Source of the DNA: Flavobacterium sp. 102
Lineage (GTDB): Bacteria; Bacteroidota; Bacteroidia; Flavobacteriales; Flavobacteriaceae
NCBI RefSeq assembly: GCF_003634615.1
Contig: NZ_RBKX01000001.1
Location: forward strand, 1,860,001 to 1,924,000
Reading direction: 5' to 3'
DNA: 64,000 nucleotides
How positions within the stretch are numbered: position 1 is the stretch's first letter; every line of letters starts with the position of its first letter. Made by a program: the position numbers and the translations under genes. The notes beneath the pieces were generated by a model. The model worked only from the letters and a program-made list of their open reading frames with translations. It searched no databases and was not told the origin of the DNA. Positions 43,620-52,240 of the stretch are shown in pieces.

Positions 43620-43659
43620 TTGAGTAGCTGAGTTATTGAGTGGCTCAGTAACTGAGTTG
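43620..43659 (-). repeat. CTNAG-type array upstream of heme A synthase
   Basis: Five 8-bp steps on the plus strand: TTGAGTAG, CTGAGTTA, TTGAGTGG, CTCAGTAA, CTGAGTTG. It lies in the 5' leader of ctaA, between the -7 box and the ATG. Confidence 0.7.
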
Positions 43660-43667
43660 CAAATTTA
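43660..43667 (-). promoter_or_regulatory. -7 promoter box of heme A synthase
   Basis: The minus strand reads TAAATTTG, a TAnnTTTG match, 44 bases before the ATG. The repeat array lies between the two. Confidence 0.45.
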
Positions 43668-43738
43668 TATTGCTTTTGTCTTTTTCGACTAAAAACAAAT
43701 TATAATAATTTATTAATTTTTTTGAGAAAATGGTCTGA

Positions 43739-43771
43739 CTTAGCCACTTAGTAACTTAGCTACTCAGTAAC
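43739..43771 (-). repeat. CTNAG-type array at the end of cca
   Basis: CTTAGCCA, CTTAGTAA, CTTAGCTA, CTCAGTAA in exact 8-bp steps, running from the non-coding gap into the last codons and stop of the CCA enzyme gene, so it supplies part of that protein's C-terminus. Confidence 0.7.
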
Positions 43772-45181
43772 TTTCTTCAACCCCATTTTTTCCGCTTTCG
43801 CCAAAACAAAATCATATGCGGCTTGATATTCATTCGGAATTTCTCCTTCCAGAATAGCTTCTTTTACCGCTTCTTTTAATACACCAATTTCTCTTGAAGG
43901 TTGTAAGTTGAACAGAACCATGATTTCTTCACCACTAATGGGCGGTTGAAATTGACGCACATGATCGCGTTCTTCGACTTCAATAATTTTTCGACGAACG
44001 ATATCGAAATTGTTGTGGTATTTTTTGAATTTCGTTGGATTCTTAGTTGTGATATCCGCTTCGCAAAGTGTCATCAAATTGTCCACATCTTCTCCGGCAT
44101 CAAATACCAAACGACGCACAGCCGAATCGGTTACTATATCTTCTGATAATACAATTGGTCGCGAACTCATCATCACCATTTTTTGGACAAATTTCATCTT
44201 TTGGTTCAATGGCATGTGCAATCTTTCAAAGATTTTTTTGACCATTTTTCCGCCTAAAAATTCGTGTCCGTGAAATGTCCAGCCTTGTTTTTTGTTGAAA
44301 CGTTTGGTTGGTGCTTTGCCAATGTCGTGTAACAAAGCTGCCCAACGCAACCAAACATCATCGGTATTCGGGCAAATATTGTCAACGACTTCCAAAGTAT
44401 GATAGAAGTTATTTTTGTGCGTATGGCCTTCGATTTCTTCTACGTTGTTGAGCGCGGTCAATTCGGGTAAAATGATTTCGAGTAAGCCGGTTTTGTATAA
44501 ATGTAAAAAACCAATCGACGGTTTGGGTGTTTCCAGAATTTTGTTCAATTCGTCCACAATTCTTTCACCGGAAATGATTTTGATTCGGTCTTTATTATCG
44601 GTTATCGCTTGCAAAGATTTTTCTTCAATCGTAAAGTTTAATTGCGTCGCAAAACGAATGGCACGCATCATTCGCAACGGATCATCGGAATACGTAATAT
44701 CCGGATTTAAAGGCGTTTTGATGAGTTTGTTTTCCAAATCAGTTAAACCATTAAATGGATCAACTAATTCACCATAATTATTTAGATTCAAAGAAAAAGC
44801 CAAGGCGTTGATGGTAAAATCACGACGGTTTTGATCGTCTTCTAAAGTGCCGTTTTCCACCAAAGGATTTCGACTGTCATGCGTGTAACTTTCTTTTCTG
44901 GCGCCAACAAATTCGATATCAATTTCTTTGTAACGCAACATCGCTGTGCCGTAGTTTTTGAAAACTTGAACTTTAGGTTTGTTCGGTAATAATTGAGAAA
45001 CTTTCATAGCCAAATCAATTCCGGAACCAACGGCAACCACATCAATGTCTTTTTTGAAATCGCGTTGTAGTAAAAAATCACGGACAAAGCCACCAATCAC
45101 ATAACTTTCAAGGTTAAGTTCTTGACTTGCTTGTGCTATAATTTTAAATATCGGATTGTCTAATGCTTTGGTATAATTCAT
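43760..45181 (-). CDS. cca: CCA tRNA nucleotidyltransferase with HD domain
   Basis: 473 residues. The nucleotidyltransferase head carries GGFVRDFLL and KDIDVVAVG (metal-binding DxD). Poly(A)-polymerase-like RNA-binding segments follow ([29 protein letters not shown]), then an HD domain with [13 protein letters not shown]. It adds or repairs the 3' CCA of tRNAs, needed here because the tRNA-Glu genes do not encode it. The extreme C-terminus is formed by a CTNAG array. The gene is single, preceded by a large inverted repeat. Confidence 0.94.
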   Translation of the reverse strand: MNYTKALDNPIFKIIAQASQELNLESYVIGGFVRDFLLQRDFKKDIDVVAVGSGIDLAMKVSQLLPNKPKVQVFKNYGTAMLRYKEIDIEFVGARKESYTHDSRNPLVENGTLEDDQNRRDFTINALAFSLNLNNYGELVDPFNGLTDLENKLIKTPLNPDITYSDDPLRMMRAIRFATQLNFTIEEKSLQAITDNKDRIKIISGERIVDELNKILETPKPSIGFLHLYKTGLLEIILPELTALNNVEEIEGHTHKNNFYHTLEVVDNICPNTDDVWLRWAALLHDIGKAPTKRFNKKQGWTFHGHEFLGGKMVKKIFERLHMPLNQKMKFVQKMVMMSSRPIVLSEDIVTDSAVRRLVFDAGEDVDNLMTLCEADITTKNPTKFKKYHNNFDIVRRKIIEVEERDHVRQFQPPISGEEIMVLFNLQPSREIGVLKEAVKEAILEGEIPNEYQAAYDFVLAKAEKMGLKKVTE

Positions 45182-45195
45182 TTATTCTATTTCGG

Positions 45196-45272
45196 TTTTG
45201 TCATTTCGACGAAGGAGAAATCACATAATAAAAATCACTGGATGAGATTTCTCCTTCGTCGAAATGACAAAA
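45196..45272. repeat. Perfect 27-bp inverted repeat between cca and the YrdC-type gene
   Basis: Arm 45196-45222 (TTTTGTCATTTCGACGAAGG and seven more bases) is exactly complementary to 45246-45272, with a 23-base loop. It lies after the stop of the YrdC-type gene and before the start of cca, both on the minus strand. It can terminate or stabilise the upstream transcript. From memory, the sequence is typical of a dispersed Bacteroidota repeat. Confidence 0.93.
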
Positions 45273-45284
45273 TAGGCTTATTTC

Positions 45285-45851
45285 TTATTTTCGAATAATC
45301 GTCACCTGACTATCACTAGTTAATTTAATAATCGTCGATGGTTTATCGCAGATTTTTTCGTGGTGCAAATTTACTACATAGTCTACACCCTTTATAATTT
45401 CGGGACTAATTTCTTTAAAAGATTTTGGTGTAAACATTCCGGAAATATTAGCCGAAGTGGAAACCAATGGTTTTTTCATGCGTTCCATCAATTTGAAGCA
45501 AAATGGTTCTTTAACGATTCGCACGCCAAGGGTTTTGTCTTCAGCGACGATATTTGGTGCTACATTTCGCGGATTATCAAGAATTAAGGTCGTTGGTTTT
45601 TCGGATAAATCCAAAATTTGCCAAGCGACTTCAGGAATGTCTTTAAAAACGTTGTACATCATTTTTTCGCCATTCATCAACACAATCATGCTTTTGGTTT
45701 CTTCGCGTTGTTTTAAAGCGTAGATTTTTTTTATGGCTTCCACATTTGTAGCATCACAACCAATTCCCCAAACAGTATCGGTTGGATAAAGGATGATGCC
45801 ACCATTTTGGATGACTTCAAAGGCTTTGTGTACTTCTTCGTTGAGATTCAT
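45285..45851 (-). CDS. Threonylcarbamoyl-AMP synthase family protein (YrdC/Sua5)
   Basis: 188 residues. GGIILYPTDTVWGIGCDAT at the start, LKQREETKSMIVLM, GVRIVKEPFC and PLVSTSANISG are signature YrdC-fold motifs. The enzyme makes threonylcarbamoyl-AMP for the t6A37 modification of ANN-decoding tRNAs. It could be TsaC or the related YciO paralogue; the short single-domain form leaves that open. It begins right after the stop of the glycerophosphotransferase gene, at the end of the polysaccharide operon. Confidence 0.9.
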   Translation of the reverse strand: MNLNEEVHKAFEVIQNGGIILYPTDTVWGIGCDATNVEAIKKIYALKQREETKSMIVLMNGEKMMYNVFKDIPEVAWQILDLSEKPTTLILDNPRNVAPNIVAEDKTLGVRIVKEPFCFKLMERMKKPLVSTSANISGMFTPKSFKEISPEIIKGVDYVVNLHHEKICDKPSTIIKLTSDSQVTIIRK

Positions 45852-46895
45852 TTAACGGTTTTTTATATTGAAAATCTTGATGGATTCTATCATTCTGTCG
45901 ATGCCCATTTTACGCCATTTAGGAACGCCTTTTTCAGCTATCATTTTCTCTACGGCTTCAATCATTCTAAGGGATGATTTGCCATCGTGATACGGATTGT
46001 AAGCGGCAATTACTTTGGCTCTTTGGTCTTTGAAATTATCAATGGTCAAATTTTCCTTGACTTTTTCTTTTAAATTAGTGTACTCTTTGGCATCGTCCCA
46101 AAGAATATTTTCTGCTTTTGATTTGTAGGTCAATACCGGTTTGTCTAACAAAATAAACTCATAAACCACCGAAGAAGTATCGCTAATCAGTAAGTCGCCA
46201 ATGTAAATCAGCTTGCTGATATTTGGGTCTTTTGACATCACGATGTTGTCGAGCTTTGAAGCTAATTCCTCGTAAGCTGTCATCACTTCGGGTTTGGTCA
46301 AATCGTGAAATTTCACCACAATCAGATAGTCTTTATTTGTGGCTAATTTTTCAAACTCTTCAATCAAAAATGGCGCGCAGTTCATACTGACATTGTGCGT
46401 AGGCGCAAAGACTAATAACTTTTTGGCGTTGTGTTCAGTAAGCAATTCGGTCTTTTCTGCTAAATAACTTGTTTTGTTTTTTTCGTAGACATCGAGTTTG
46501 CACCAACCGGTTTCTATGACTTCAAAGTTTTGATGTTTGGCTTTGATTTCGTTGAATCTATCCGTGAAATACGGACCTTGAGTTAGGTAAACATCAAAAT
46601 AACCACGGACTTTAAAATGCGACGCTTTTTCTCCGGCCAGACCGTGAAAAACCTGTGCTTTATAACCACGAATGTAGAACGGTGCGTAATTTCCTGGAAT
46701 GAAAAGACAATCGCTTTTGAACTTCCTCAAGTCAGACATACTACTGATATGTGGTTCGTTTTTGAAAGGAAACTTAGGTGCTAAAGCTTTGGTCGTGAAC
46801 CAAACATAGTCGTATTGCTTTGCTTTCAACACATCGGCTATCGGTTCTAAAATTCCAAAAGCATACGCATGTTCACAAAATAGCACTGTTCTCAT
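45852..46895 (-). CDS. CDP-glycerol glycerophosphotransferase family protein
   Basis: 347 residues. VFHGLAGEKASHF, LVFAPTHNVSMNC, YLIVVKFHDLTKPE, ISDTSSVVYEFILLDKPVLTY and YHDGKSSLRMIEAVEKM fit the TagB/TagF-like family (PF04464). Such enzymes transfer a glycerol-phosphate or similar polyol-phosphate unit from a CDP donor to a cell-surface polymer or lipid. Its start codon overlaps the stop of the LicC-like cytidylyltransferase gene by one base, so the two are translationally coupled. The acceptor is unknown in this Gram-negative setting. Confidence 0.85.
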   Translation of the reverse strand: MRTVLFCEHAYAFGILEPIADVLKAKQYDYVWFTTKALAPKFPFKNEPHISSMSDLRKFKSDCLFIPGNYAPFYIRGYKAQVFHGLAGEKASHFKVRGYFDVYLTQGPYFTDRFNEIKAKHQNFEVIETGWCKLDVYEKNKTSYLAEKTELLTEHNAKKLLVFAPTHNVSMNCAPFLIEEFEKLATNKDYLIVVKFHDLTKPEVMTAYEELASKLDNIVMSKDPNISKLIYIGDLLISDTSSVVYEFILLDKPVLTYKSKAENILWDDAKEYTNLKEKVKENLTIDNFKDQRAKVIAAYNPYHDGKSSLRMIEAVEKMIAEKGVPKWRKMGIDRMIESIKIFNIKNR

Positions 46896-47581
46896 TACTT
46901 TTTCAATAATTGATTAGCATTCGCCAAATCTTCTTTGAAATCCACTTCGATACAATCGTATTTAGAAATGTCAATCGGTTTGATTTTCAAGTTGTCCAAT
47001 TGGATGGCCAATTCTAAACCTCTTTCGAAGTAATCATTGTCATCAACTTCTTCCAAACGGGTTACGAAATGCTGCAAATCATTGGAACCAATAAAATTAA
47101 TACCAACCGCTTCGCCCAAACCGTTTTTTACCACTTTAGACAATTCGTCGATATAGCCATCGGTTAAGGTATATTTTACTTCTTCGTCGGAAACTCGGGA
47201 AGTATTTACCGCTACGAAAGAATTATTTTCTTTGATATCCGGCATCAATTCGGATAGCAATTTGGCATCAAAAACCACATCGCCATTGAACCAAAGTACC
47301 GGTTCGTTTTTGAATTTTTTCAGGACTTTTAGCAAACTTTTAGACGTATTGGTACAATCAAACAACGGATTATACACATAAGCCACTTCGTCAAATCGCT
47401 CCATAATCAGTTCTTTTTTAAAACCAACCACGATGAAAATGTCATTGATGTCGAAGTATTGTGTGATATTTTCGATTTGTTTTTCCATGATACTTTTACC
47501 GTCATCAAGTGTCGTTAAAGGTTTCGGGAATGGATTTCCAAGTCTAGAGCCTATTCCGGCAGCGAGAATTACAATTTTCAT
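46895..47581 (-). CDS. LicC-like nucleotidyltransferase (probable CTP-dependent)
   Basis: 228 residues. ILAAGIGSRLGNPFPKPLTTL is the nucleotide-binding signature of sugar-1-phosphate type transferases. YNPLFDCTNTSKSLL and LWFNGDVVF resemble the choline-phosphate cytidylyltransferase (COG1213) group. Together with the coupled CDP-glycerol-type transferase it likely makes the CDP-activated donor. The polyol or amino-alcohol is not identified. Confidence 0.82.
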   Translation of the reverse strand: MKIVILAAGIGSRLGNPFPKPLTTLDDGKSIMEKQIENITQYFDINDIFIVVGFKKELIMERFDEVAYVYNPLFDCTNTSKSLLKVLKKFKNEPVLWFNGDVVFDAKLLSELMPDIKENNSFVAVNTSRVSDEEVKYTLTDGYIDELSKVVKNGLGEAVGINFIGSNDLQHFVTRLEEVDDNDYFERGLELAIQLDNLKIKPIDISKYDCIEVDFKEDLANANQLLKK

Positions 47582-47585
47582 ATTG

Positions 47586-48434
47586 CTATTTGATTTTATA
47601 AAGTCCTAATTTCTTTTTAACGAGTTTTAAATAAAAGCCAAAATTAACATAAAGTTGGTTCTTAAAACTTAAATACAACCATTTTGATTGTGGAATTATT
47701 TTGGATGCAATTTCGGCATTCTTTTCGGGTGAAAGGATAAAATCCTGACTCACTTTGGCCCAACTCACATTACCATAACCGTCAAATTCATTGACTTTGT
47801 TTTTCTCATGAATGTTCGACATCCAAAGTCTTTGATCTGAAAGGTGAATGATGTTTTTTTCTTTTTTCCACATATTGTGGTCGTAAAACCAAACGGTTTT
47901 GGCATTGGCGCTTTTCTCTATCAAACTCATAAACGGATTGAACAAATGCTCTTTTTTGCCAATCATCAAAGGCGATAAATTCAAAGTATAGCCTAAAGTC
48001 ACATCGATGGCCAAATGTTCTTGTTGGTCAAATTTCGACTGAATGACATCAATAAAGTTCTTGTTGATGCTATCGTCATTATCGATTCTGGAGGTGATTA
48101 AATATTCGGTTTTGACGTTAGTCGATATATAATTTCTAATCGTTTCGACCAACATCGGCATACCATCGATATAATAGGCTTCAATAAAGGAATGCGGTTG
48201 GATTAATTGGGCAATTAGGTTTTTATGTTTTTCGGAAGTATCAGTGTCGAAATAAAGCAACCACTTGAAATTTTTATTTGTCTGCGAAGCTACTGATGGT
48301 AAGCAAAAATTCGCAAACAACTCAATTCTTTCATCCATCCATTGATCATTCAGAAGCAATTCGTTGTTCTTAGTGAACTTCCAGTTGGGGTTTTTTAAAT
48401 TGAATCTGGTAATGAGGTAATGCTCAAAAATCAT
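47586..48434 (-). CDS. Glycosyltransferase, putative rhamnosyltransferase family
   Basis: 282 residues from the ATG at MIFEHYLITRFNL; a TTG 15 codons upstream is in frame. Motifs of PF11316 are visible: FANFCLPSVASQTNKNFKW, YFDTDTSE and YLITSRIDNDDSINKNF (DxD-like). It transfers a sugar onto a surface glycan; the donor is unknown. It is the first gene of the minus-strand polysaccharide operon that continues with the cytidylyltransferase 4 bases downstream. Confidence 0.82.
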   Translation of the reverse strand: MIFEHYLITRFNLKNPNWKFTKNNELLLNDQWMDERIELFANFCLPSVASQTNKNFKWLLYFDTDTSEKHKNLIAQLIQPHSFIEAYYIDGMPMLVETIRNYISTNVKTEYLITSRIDNDDSINKNFIDVIQSKFDQQEHLAIDVTLGYTLNLSPLMIGKKEHLFNPFMSLIEKSANAKTVWFYDHNMWKKEKNIIHLSDQRLWMSNIHEKNKVNEFDGYGNVSWAKVSQDFILSPEKNAEIASKIIPQSKWLYLSFKNQLYVNFGFYLKLVKKKLGLYKIK

Positions 48435-48573
48435 ATTTTTTTTCCAAAAATAATCAATTTGTTTGAGTCTAAAAGCCAATTGGTTACTTTTACCAAGAAA
48501 ATTGCTTTAAAAAATATCCCAAAAAATAAATGGTGGTTGCCCAAAAAAGTGTAATTTCCATTTTTATATTTAG

Positions 48574-49392
48574 ATGAAATTATCAGTTATTATTACGACT
48601 TACAACTCGGAAGAATGGTTGCGCAAAGTACTTTTGGGCTTTACCGTTCAAACCGAAAAAGACTTCGAAGTAGTAATTGCTGATGATGGTTCGACTTCTA
48701 AAACGGCTGACATTATTGCGTCTTTTCAAGGTCAATTTCAATACCCAATTTTACACGTTTGGCACGAAGATAAAGGCTTTAGAAAGTCTAGGATTTTAAA
48801 TAAAGCGATACTCAAATCCAACTCCAATTATTTGCTTTTTACTGATGGCGATTGTATTCCACGCCAGGATTATGTAGCGGTTCATGTCAAGCAAAAACAG
48901 GAAGGTTATTTTCTTTCCGGCGGATATTTTAAGTTGCCGATGAGCATTTCTAAAGCGATTTCGGATGAAGATATTGTAAGCCAAAAATGTTTTAAAATTT
49001 CTTGGCTGCTCCAACAAGGTTTGAAAGCCAATTTTAAAGTTTCCAAACTTACACACAATAGATTTATTGCCGCGTTTATGAATTGGTTGACACCAACAAA
49101 ACGCTCTTGGAACGGACACAATTCTTCGGGTTTTAAGCAAGACATATTAGATGTCAACGGTTTCAACGAAGAAATGGATTATGGCGGCATGGATAGGGAA
49201 TTGGGCGAACGCATGTTCAATAACGGAATGTTGTCAAAACAAATTCGCTACAGTGCTATTTGTCTGCATTTAGACCACGCCAGAGGTTATGCCAATGAAG
49301 AAAAAATCAGGCACAATATGGAAATCCGACGTTATAACAAAAAACACCACGTAATCCGAATCGAGAATGGGATTGATAAATTGAAAATATAA
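48574..49392 (+). CDS. Family 2 glycosyltransferase (paralogue 1)
   Basis: 272 residues. The GT-A start is SVIITTYNSEEWLRKVL, with VVIADDGSTSKTADII and the acidic motif LFTDGDCIPRQDYV, then a C-terminal region GGMDRELGERMFNNG and LHLDHARGY like Glyco_transf_7C. It is closely related to the next gene, probably by tandem duplication. It is divergent from the operon on the other strand and likely builds the same glycan. Confidence 0.9.
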   Translation: MKLSVIITTYNSEEWLRKVLLGFTVQTEKDFEVVIADDGSTSKTADIIASFQGQFQYPILHVWHEDKGFRKSRILNKAILKSNSNYLLFTDGDCIPRQDYVAVHVKQKQEGYFLSGGYFKLPMSISKAISDEDIVSQKCFKISWLLQQGLKANFKVSKLTHNRFIAAFMNWLTPTKRSWNGHNSSGFKQDILDVNGFNEEMDYGGMDRELGERMFNNGMLSKQIRYSAICLHLDHARGYANEEKIRHNMEIRRYNKKHHVIRIENGIDKLKI

Positions 49393-49401
49393 TTACCTTT
49401 G
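49373..49401 (+). promoter_or_regulatory. Promoter before the second glycosyltransferase paralogue
   Basis: TTG at 49373-49375 and TACCTTTG at 49394-49401, spaced by 18 bases, straddle the end of the first paralogue. The second gene can therefore be expressed independently. Confidence 0.55.
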
Positions 49402-49418
49402 CAATATAATTTCCAACT

Positions 49419-50237
49419 ATGAAAATATCAGTTATCGTTAGTACTTACAATGCCGAAGAATGGTTAGAAAAAGTATTGATTGGCTACAGCGTTCAGACTT
49501 ACAAAGATTTTGAATTGATTATTGCCGACGATGGATCAAGACCTTCAACCAAGGAATTGATTGATAGTTATGCTAAAAATTATCCGGTTCCGGTGCGTCA
49601 TTTGTGGCACGAGGATTTAGGATATCGCCGTCAGGAAATCTTGAACGTAGCGATAATGGAAGCTTCGCATGAATATATTTTAATGACTGATGGTGATTGT
49701 ATTCCGAGAAAAGACTTTGTCGAAATTCATGCTAAATATGCCAAAAAAGGAACGTTTCTTTCCGGTGGATATTGCAAATTATCGATGAAATTGAGTTCGG
49801 AAATTTCCAAAGACGATATACTTTCCGGAAGATGTTTTAACTTGAAATGGCTCAAAAGCATTGATAAGTTGAACCTTTCTAATAAATTAAAAATCGGTGC
49901 CACTGATTTATCCGCGAATATTTTAGATTTCTTTTCGCCAACCAATGCTTCATTTAACAACTGCAATTCCTCGGGATTCAGAGAAGACATGATTGCGATT
50001 AACGGTTATGATGAGCGAATGAAATATGGCGGTCCGGATAGAGAATTTGGTGAGCGTTTGGAAAATAATGGCATCAAAGGAAAACAAATTCGCCATAAAG
50101 CCATAGTTTTACATTTAGATCATCCAAGAGGTTACAAAACGCCCGAATCTTTGGCGGCCAACTTGGCAATTCGAAAAGAAGTAAAAGACCAAAAAATAGT
50201 TTGGACACCTTTTGGCATTAAAAAGGATAAAGCATAG
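49419..50237 (+). CDS. Family 2 glycosyltransferase (paralogue 2)
   Basis: 272 residues, same length and architecture as the previous gene: SVIVSTYNAEEWLEKVL, LIIADDGSRPSTKEL, LMTDGDCIPRKDFVEIH, GGPDREFGERLENNG, LHLDHPRGY. Divergence between the two suggests different donor or acceptor specificity. The sugar epimerase gene begins 3 bases after its stop, so the two share a transcript. Confidence 0.9.
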   Translation: MKISVIVSTYNAEEWLEKVLIGYSVQTYKDFELIIADDGSRPSTKELIDSYAKNYPVPVRHLWHEDLGYRRQEILNVAIMEASHEYILMTDGDCIPRKDFVEIHAKYAKKGTFLSGGYCKLSMKLSSEISKDDILSGRCFNLKWLKSIDKLNLSNKLKIGATDLSANILDFFSPTNASFNNCNSSGFREDMIAINGYDERMKYGGPDREFGERLENNGIKGKQIRHKAIVLHLDHPRGYKTPESLAANLAIRKEVKDQKIVWTPFGIKKDKA

Positions 50238-50240
50238 TTC

Positions 50241-51185
50241 ATGAGGATATTAGTCACCGGAGCAGCAGGTTTTATTGCGTCACATCTTTGTGAAAAACTA
50301 CATGATTTAGGTCATGAAGTGGTTGGTTTGGATAATTTTAATGATTATTACAGTCCGGCGCTAAAACGCTTAAACGCATCCGATTTGAAAGCTAAAGGAA
50401 TTCAAGTTTTCGAAATTGATTTGAATGACAATCTGCAGCCGGTTTTTTCAATACCTTATGATTATATCTATCATTTAGCGGCACAACCCGGAATTTCAGC
50501 TGAAACGCCTTTGAGTGATTATGTGACCAATAATATTTTTGCCACTCAAAATTTACTCGAAGCGGTTTTACAATACAATCCGAATTTAAAATCCTTTATC
50601 AATATTGCAACGTCTTCCGTATACGGATTGGTGGCGAATGTGGATGAAAACGTCCCGGCAAAACCGATTTCCTTTTATGGAAGTACGAAGTTGGCAGCGG
50701 AACAATTGGTGTTGGGATTGCAGCGTTTGGGAAAATTAAATGCTTGTTCCATTCGATTGTATTCTGTTTACGGACCAAGAGAGCGTCCGGAAAAATTGTA
50801 TACCAAACTGATTGAAAACCTATATACTGACAAGCCTTTTCCACTTTTTGAAGGCAGCGTGAAGCATGAAAGAAGTTTTACTTTTGTGGGCGATATTGTT
50901 GATGGTTTATCCGCTATTATTGGCAAAGAAGCTATTGTCAATGGCGAAATCATCAATTTAGGAACAGACGAAGTACACACGACACAACAAGGTATCAATT
51001 TGGTTGAAGAAATCATGAATAAAACCTTAATTATCGACCACAAGCCAGCTCGAAAAGGCGATCAGGAAAGAACTTCTGCGGTGATTGATAAAGCCCGAAA
51101 ACTATTGGGTTACGAACCCAAAGTCACCTTCAAAAAAGGTTTAGAACAACAAGTACAATGGTATTTGGATAAGTTTACTTCGTAA
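50241..51185 (+). CDS. NAD-dependent sugar-nucleotide epimerase/dehydratase
   Basis: 314 residues. The Rossmann motif GAAGFIASH, FNDYYSPALKRLN, SSVYG and the catalytic YGSTK (Tyr-x3-Lys) place it in the extended SDR group, with resemblance to UDP-glucuronate 4-epimerases. It likely supplies an activated sugar to the neighbouring glycosyltransferases. Its last 11 bases overlap the end of the convergent family 9 transferase gene. Confidence 0.88.
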   Translation: MRILVTGAAGFIASHLCEKLHDLGHEVVGLDNFNDYYSPALKRLNASDLKAKGIQVFEIDLNDNLQPVFSIPYDYIYHLAAQPGISAETPLSDYVTNNIFATQNLLEAVLQYNPNLKSFINIATSSVYGLVANVDENVPAKPISFYGSTKLAAEQLVLGLQRLGKLNACSIRLYSVYGPRERPEKLYTKLIENLYTDKPFPLFEGSVKHERSFTFVGDIVDGLSAIIGKEAIVNGEIINLGTDEVHTTQQGINLVEEIMNKTLIIDHKPARKGDQERTSAVIDKARKLLGYEPKVTFKKGLEQQVQWYLDKFTS

Positions 51186-52224
51186 TTCGAAGGACAAACT
51201 GTTTCAACTTTTCTGCAAACAATTCCGGTTTTAATTTTTCATACCATTCAAAGGCTAATGCTTTGTAGTTTTTGGCGTGCTTTTGATACAATTCCGGCTC
51301 ATAATCACTCAAGTGAACGATGTCGTAGAAACCGGTTTCTTCTTTGATATTCCATGAAGTTCGGTTAATCCAAGGTGCGTAAATCGTAAAGGTTGGAATA
51401 TTTAAAGCTTTCGCCATATTGGTCGCACCGCCTTCGTTGCCAATTAAAGCATCGCATTGTGATTGAATTGCGATAAAATCTCTTAAGCTTTTAGCATAAA
51501 ACTCCAGATTGATTTTGGCCTGCGTTGAAGGCAAACATAAATCATAAATCGCTTTTACTTCTTCGAATTGATTCGGCATATAATTAAAAAGCATTTGGAC
51601 AGCTGCGGTGTTAGCTATGATATCCAACGTTTCCGCCATGTATTTTGGTGGTAAACTTTTATTCTTTCCGCTACCCAAAATACCAATCATAAAAATCGGT
51701 TTTGAAGTGTCACAATTAGCATTGATCTCAGCTTTGGCTTTTTCAATTTCCTCAGCTCTCAAATGAATTTGCGGATAAATCATGTCGACTTCTTTACCTA
51801 AAGCGGTTTTGGAAAGCAATAAGCGATAAGCATTGGCCGTCGCATTGCAATCGGCATCAGGAACTACGGTTTTAGTGTAGAAAAAAGTAGTGTACCATTT
51901 GTAATGCCCGACAATCATTTTAGCACCCGAAAAATACGCTGGCAAAATGCTATCCCATTTACAATAAGCATCGATAACAATATCGTAATGGTCTTTTTTT
52001 AATTCCTTTCCGAATTGGTATAGATTTTTGAAACCTTTGTGTTCTTCGGGTTCAAAGAAAATTACCTTGTCAATAAATGGATTGTTATCGACTACGGCAA
52101 AAGTATTTTTCTGAATCAGATAATGTACTTCGGCTTCGGGACGATTTCTTTTGATGGTTTCACAAATGACAGTACTGGCCAAAACATCGCCAATCATTTT
52201 GATTTGAATTACCAGTACTTTCAT
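51175..52224 (-). CDS. Family 9 glycosyltransferase (heptosyltransferase-like)
   Basis: 349 residues. VLVIQIKMIGDVLASTVICE at the start, FFEPEEHKGFKNLYQFG, GILGSGKNKSLPP and LIGNEGGATNMAKALNIPTFTIYAPW are typical of GT9 (heptosyl-type) transferases acting on lipopolysaccharide core or other surface glycans. It is convergent with, and overlaps, the epimerase gene by 11 bases. The dapD gene lies 16 bases upstream on the same strand. Confidence 0.9.
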   Translation of the reverse strand: MKVLVIQIKMIGDVLASTVICETIKRNRPEAEVHYLIQKNTFAVVDNNPFIDKVIFFEPEEHKGFKNLYQFGKELKKDHYDIVIDAYCKWDSILPAYFSGAKMIVGHYKWYTTFFYTKTVVPDADCNATANAYRLLLSKTALGKEVDMIYPQIHLRAEEIEKAKAEINANCDTSKPIFMIGILGSGKNKSLPPKYMAETLDIIANTAAVQMLFNYMPNQFEEVKAIYDLCLPSTQAKINLEFYAKSLRDFIAIQSQCDALIGNEGGATNMAKALNIPTFTIYAPWINRTSWNIKEETGFYDIVHLSDYEPELYQKHAKNYKALAFEWYEKLKPELFAEKLKQFVLRITK

Positions 52225-52240
52225 CTGTCTGTATTAAAGA

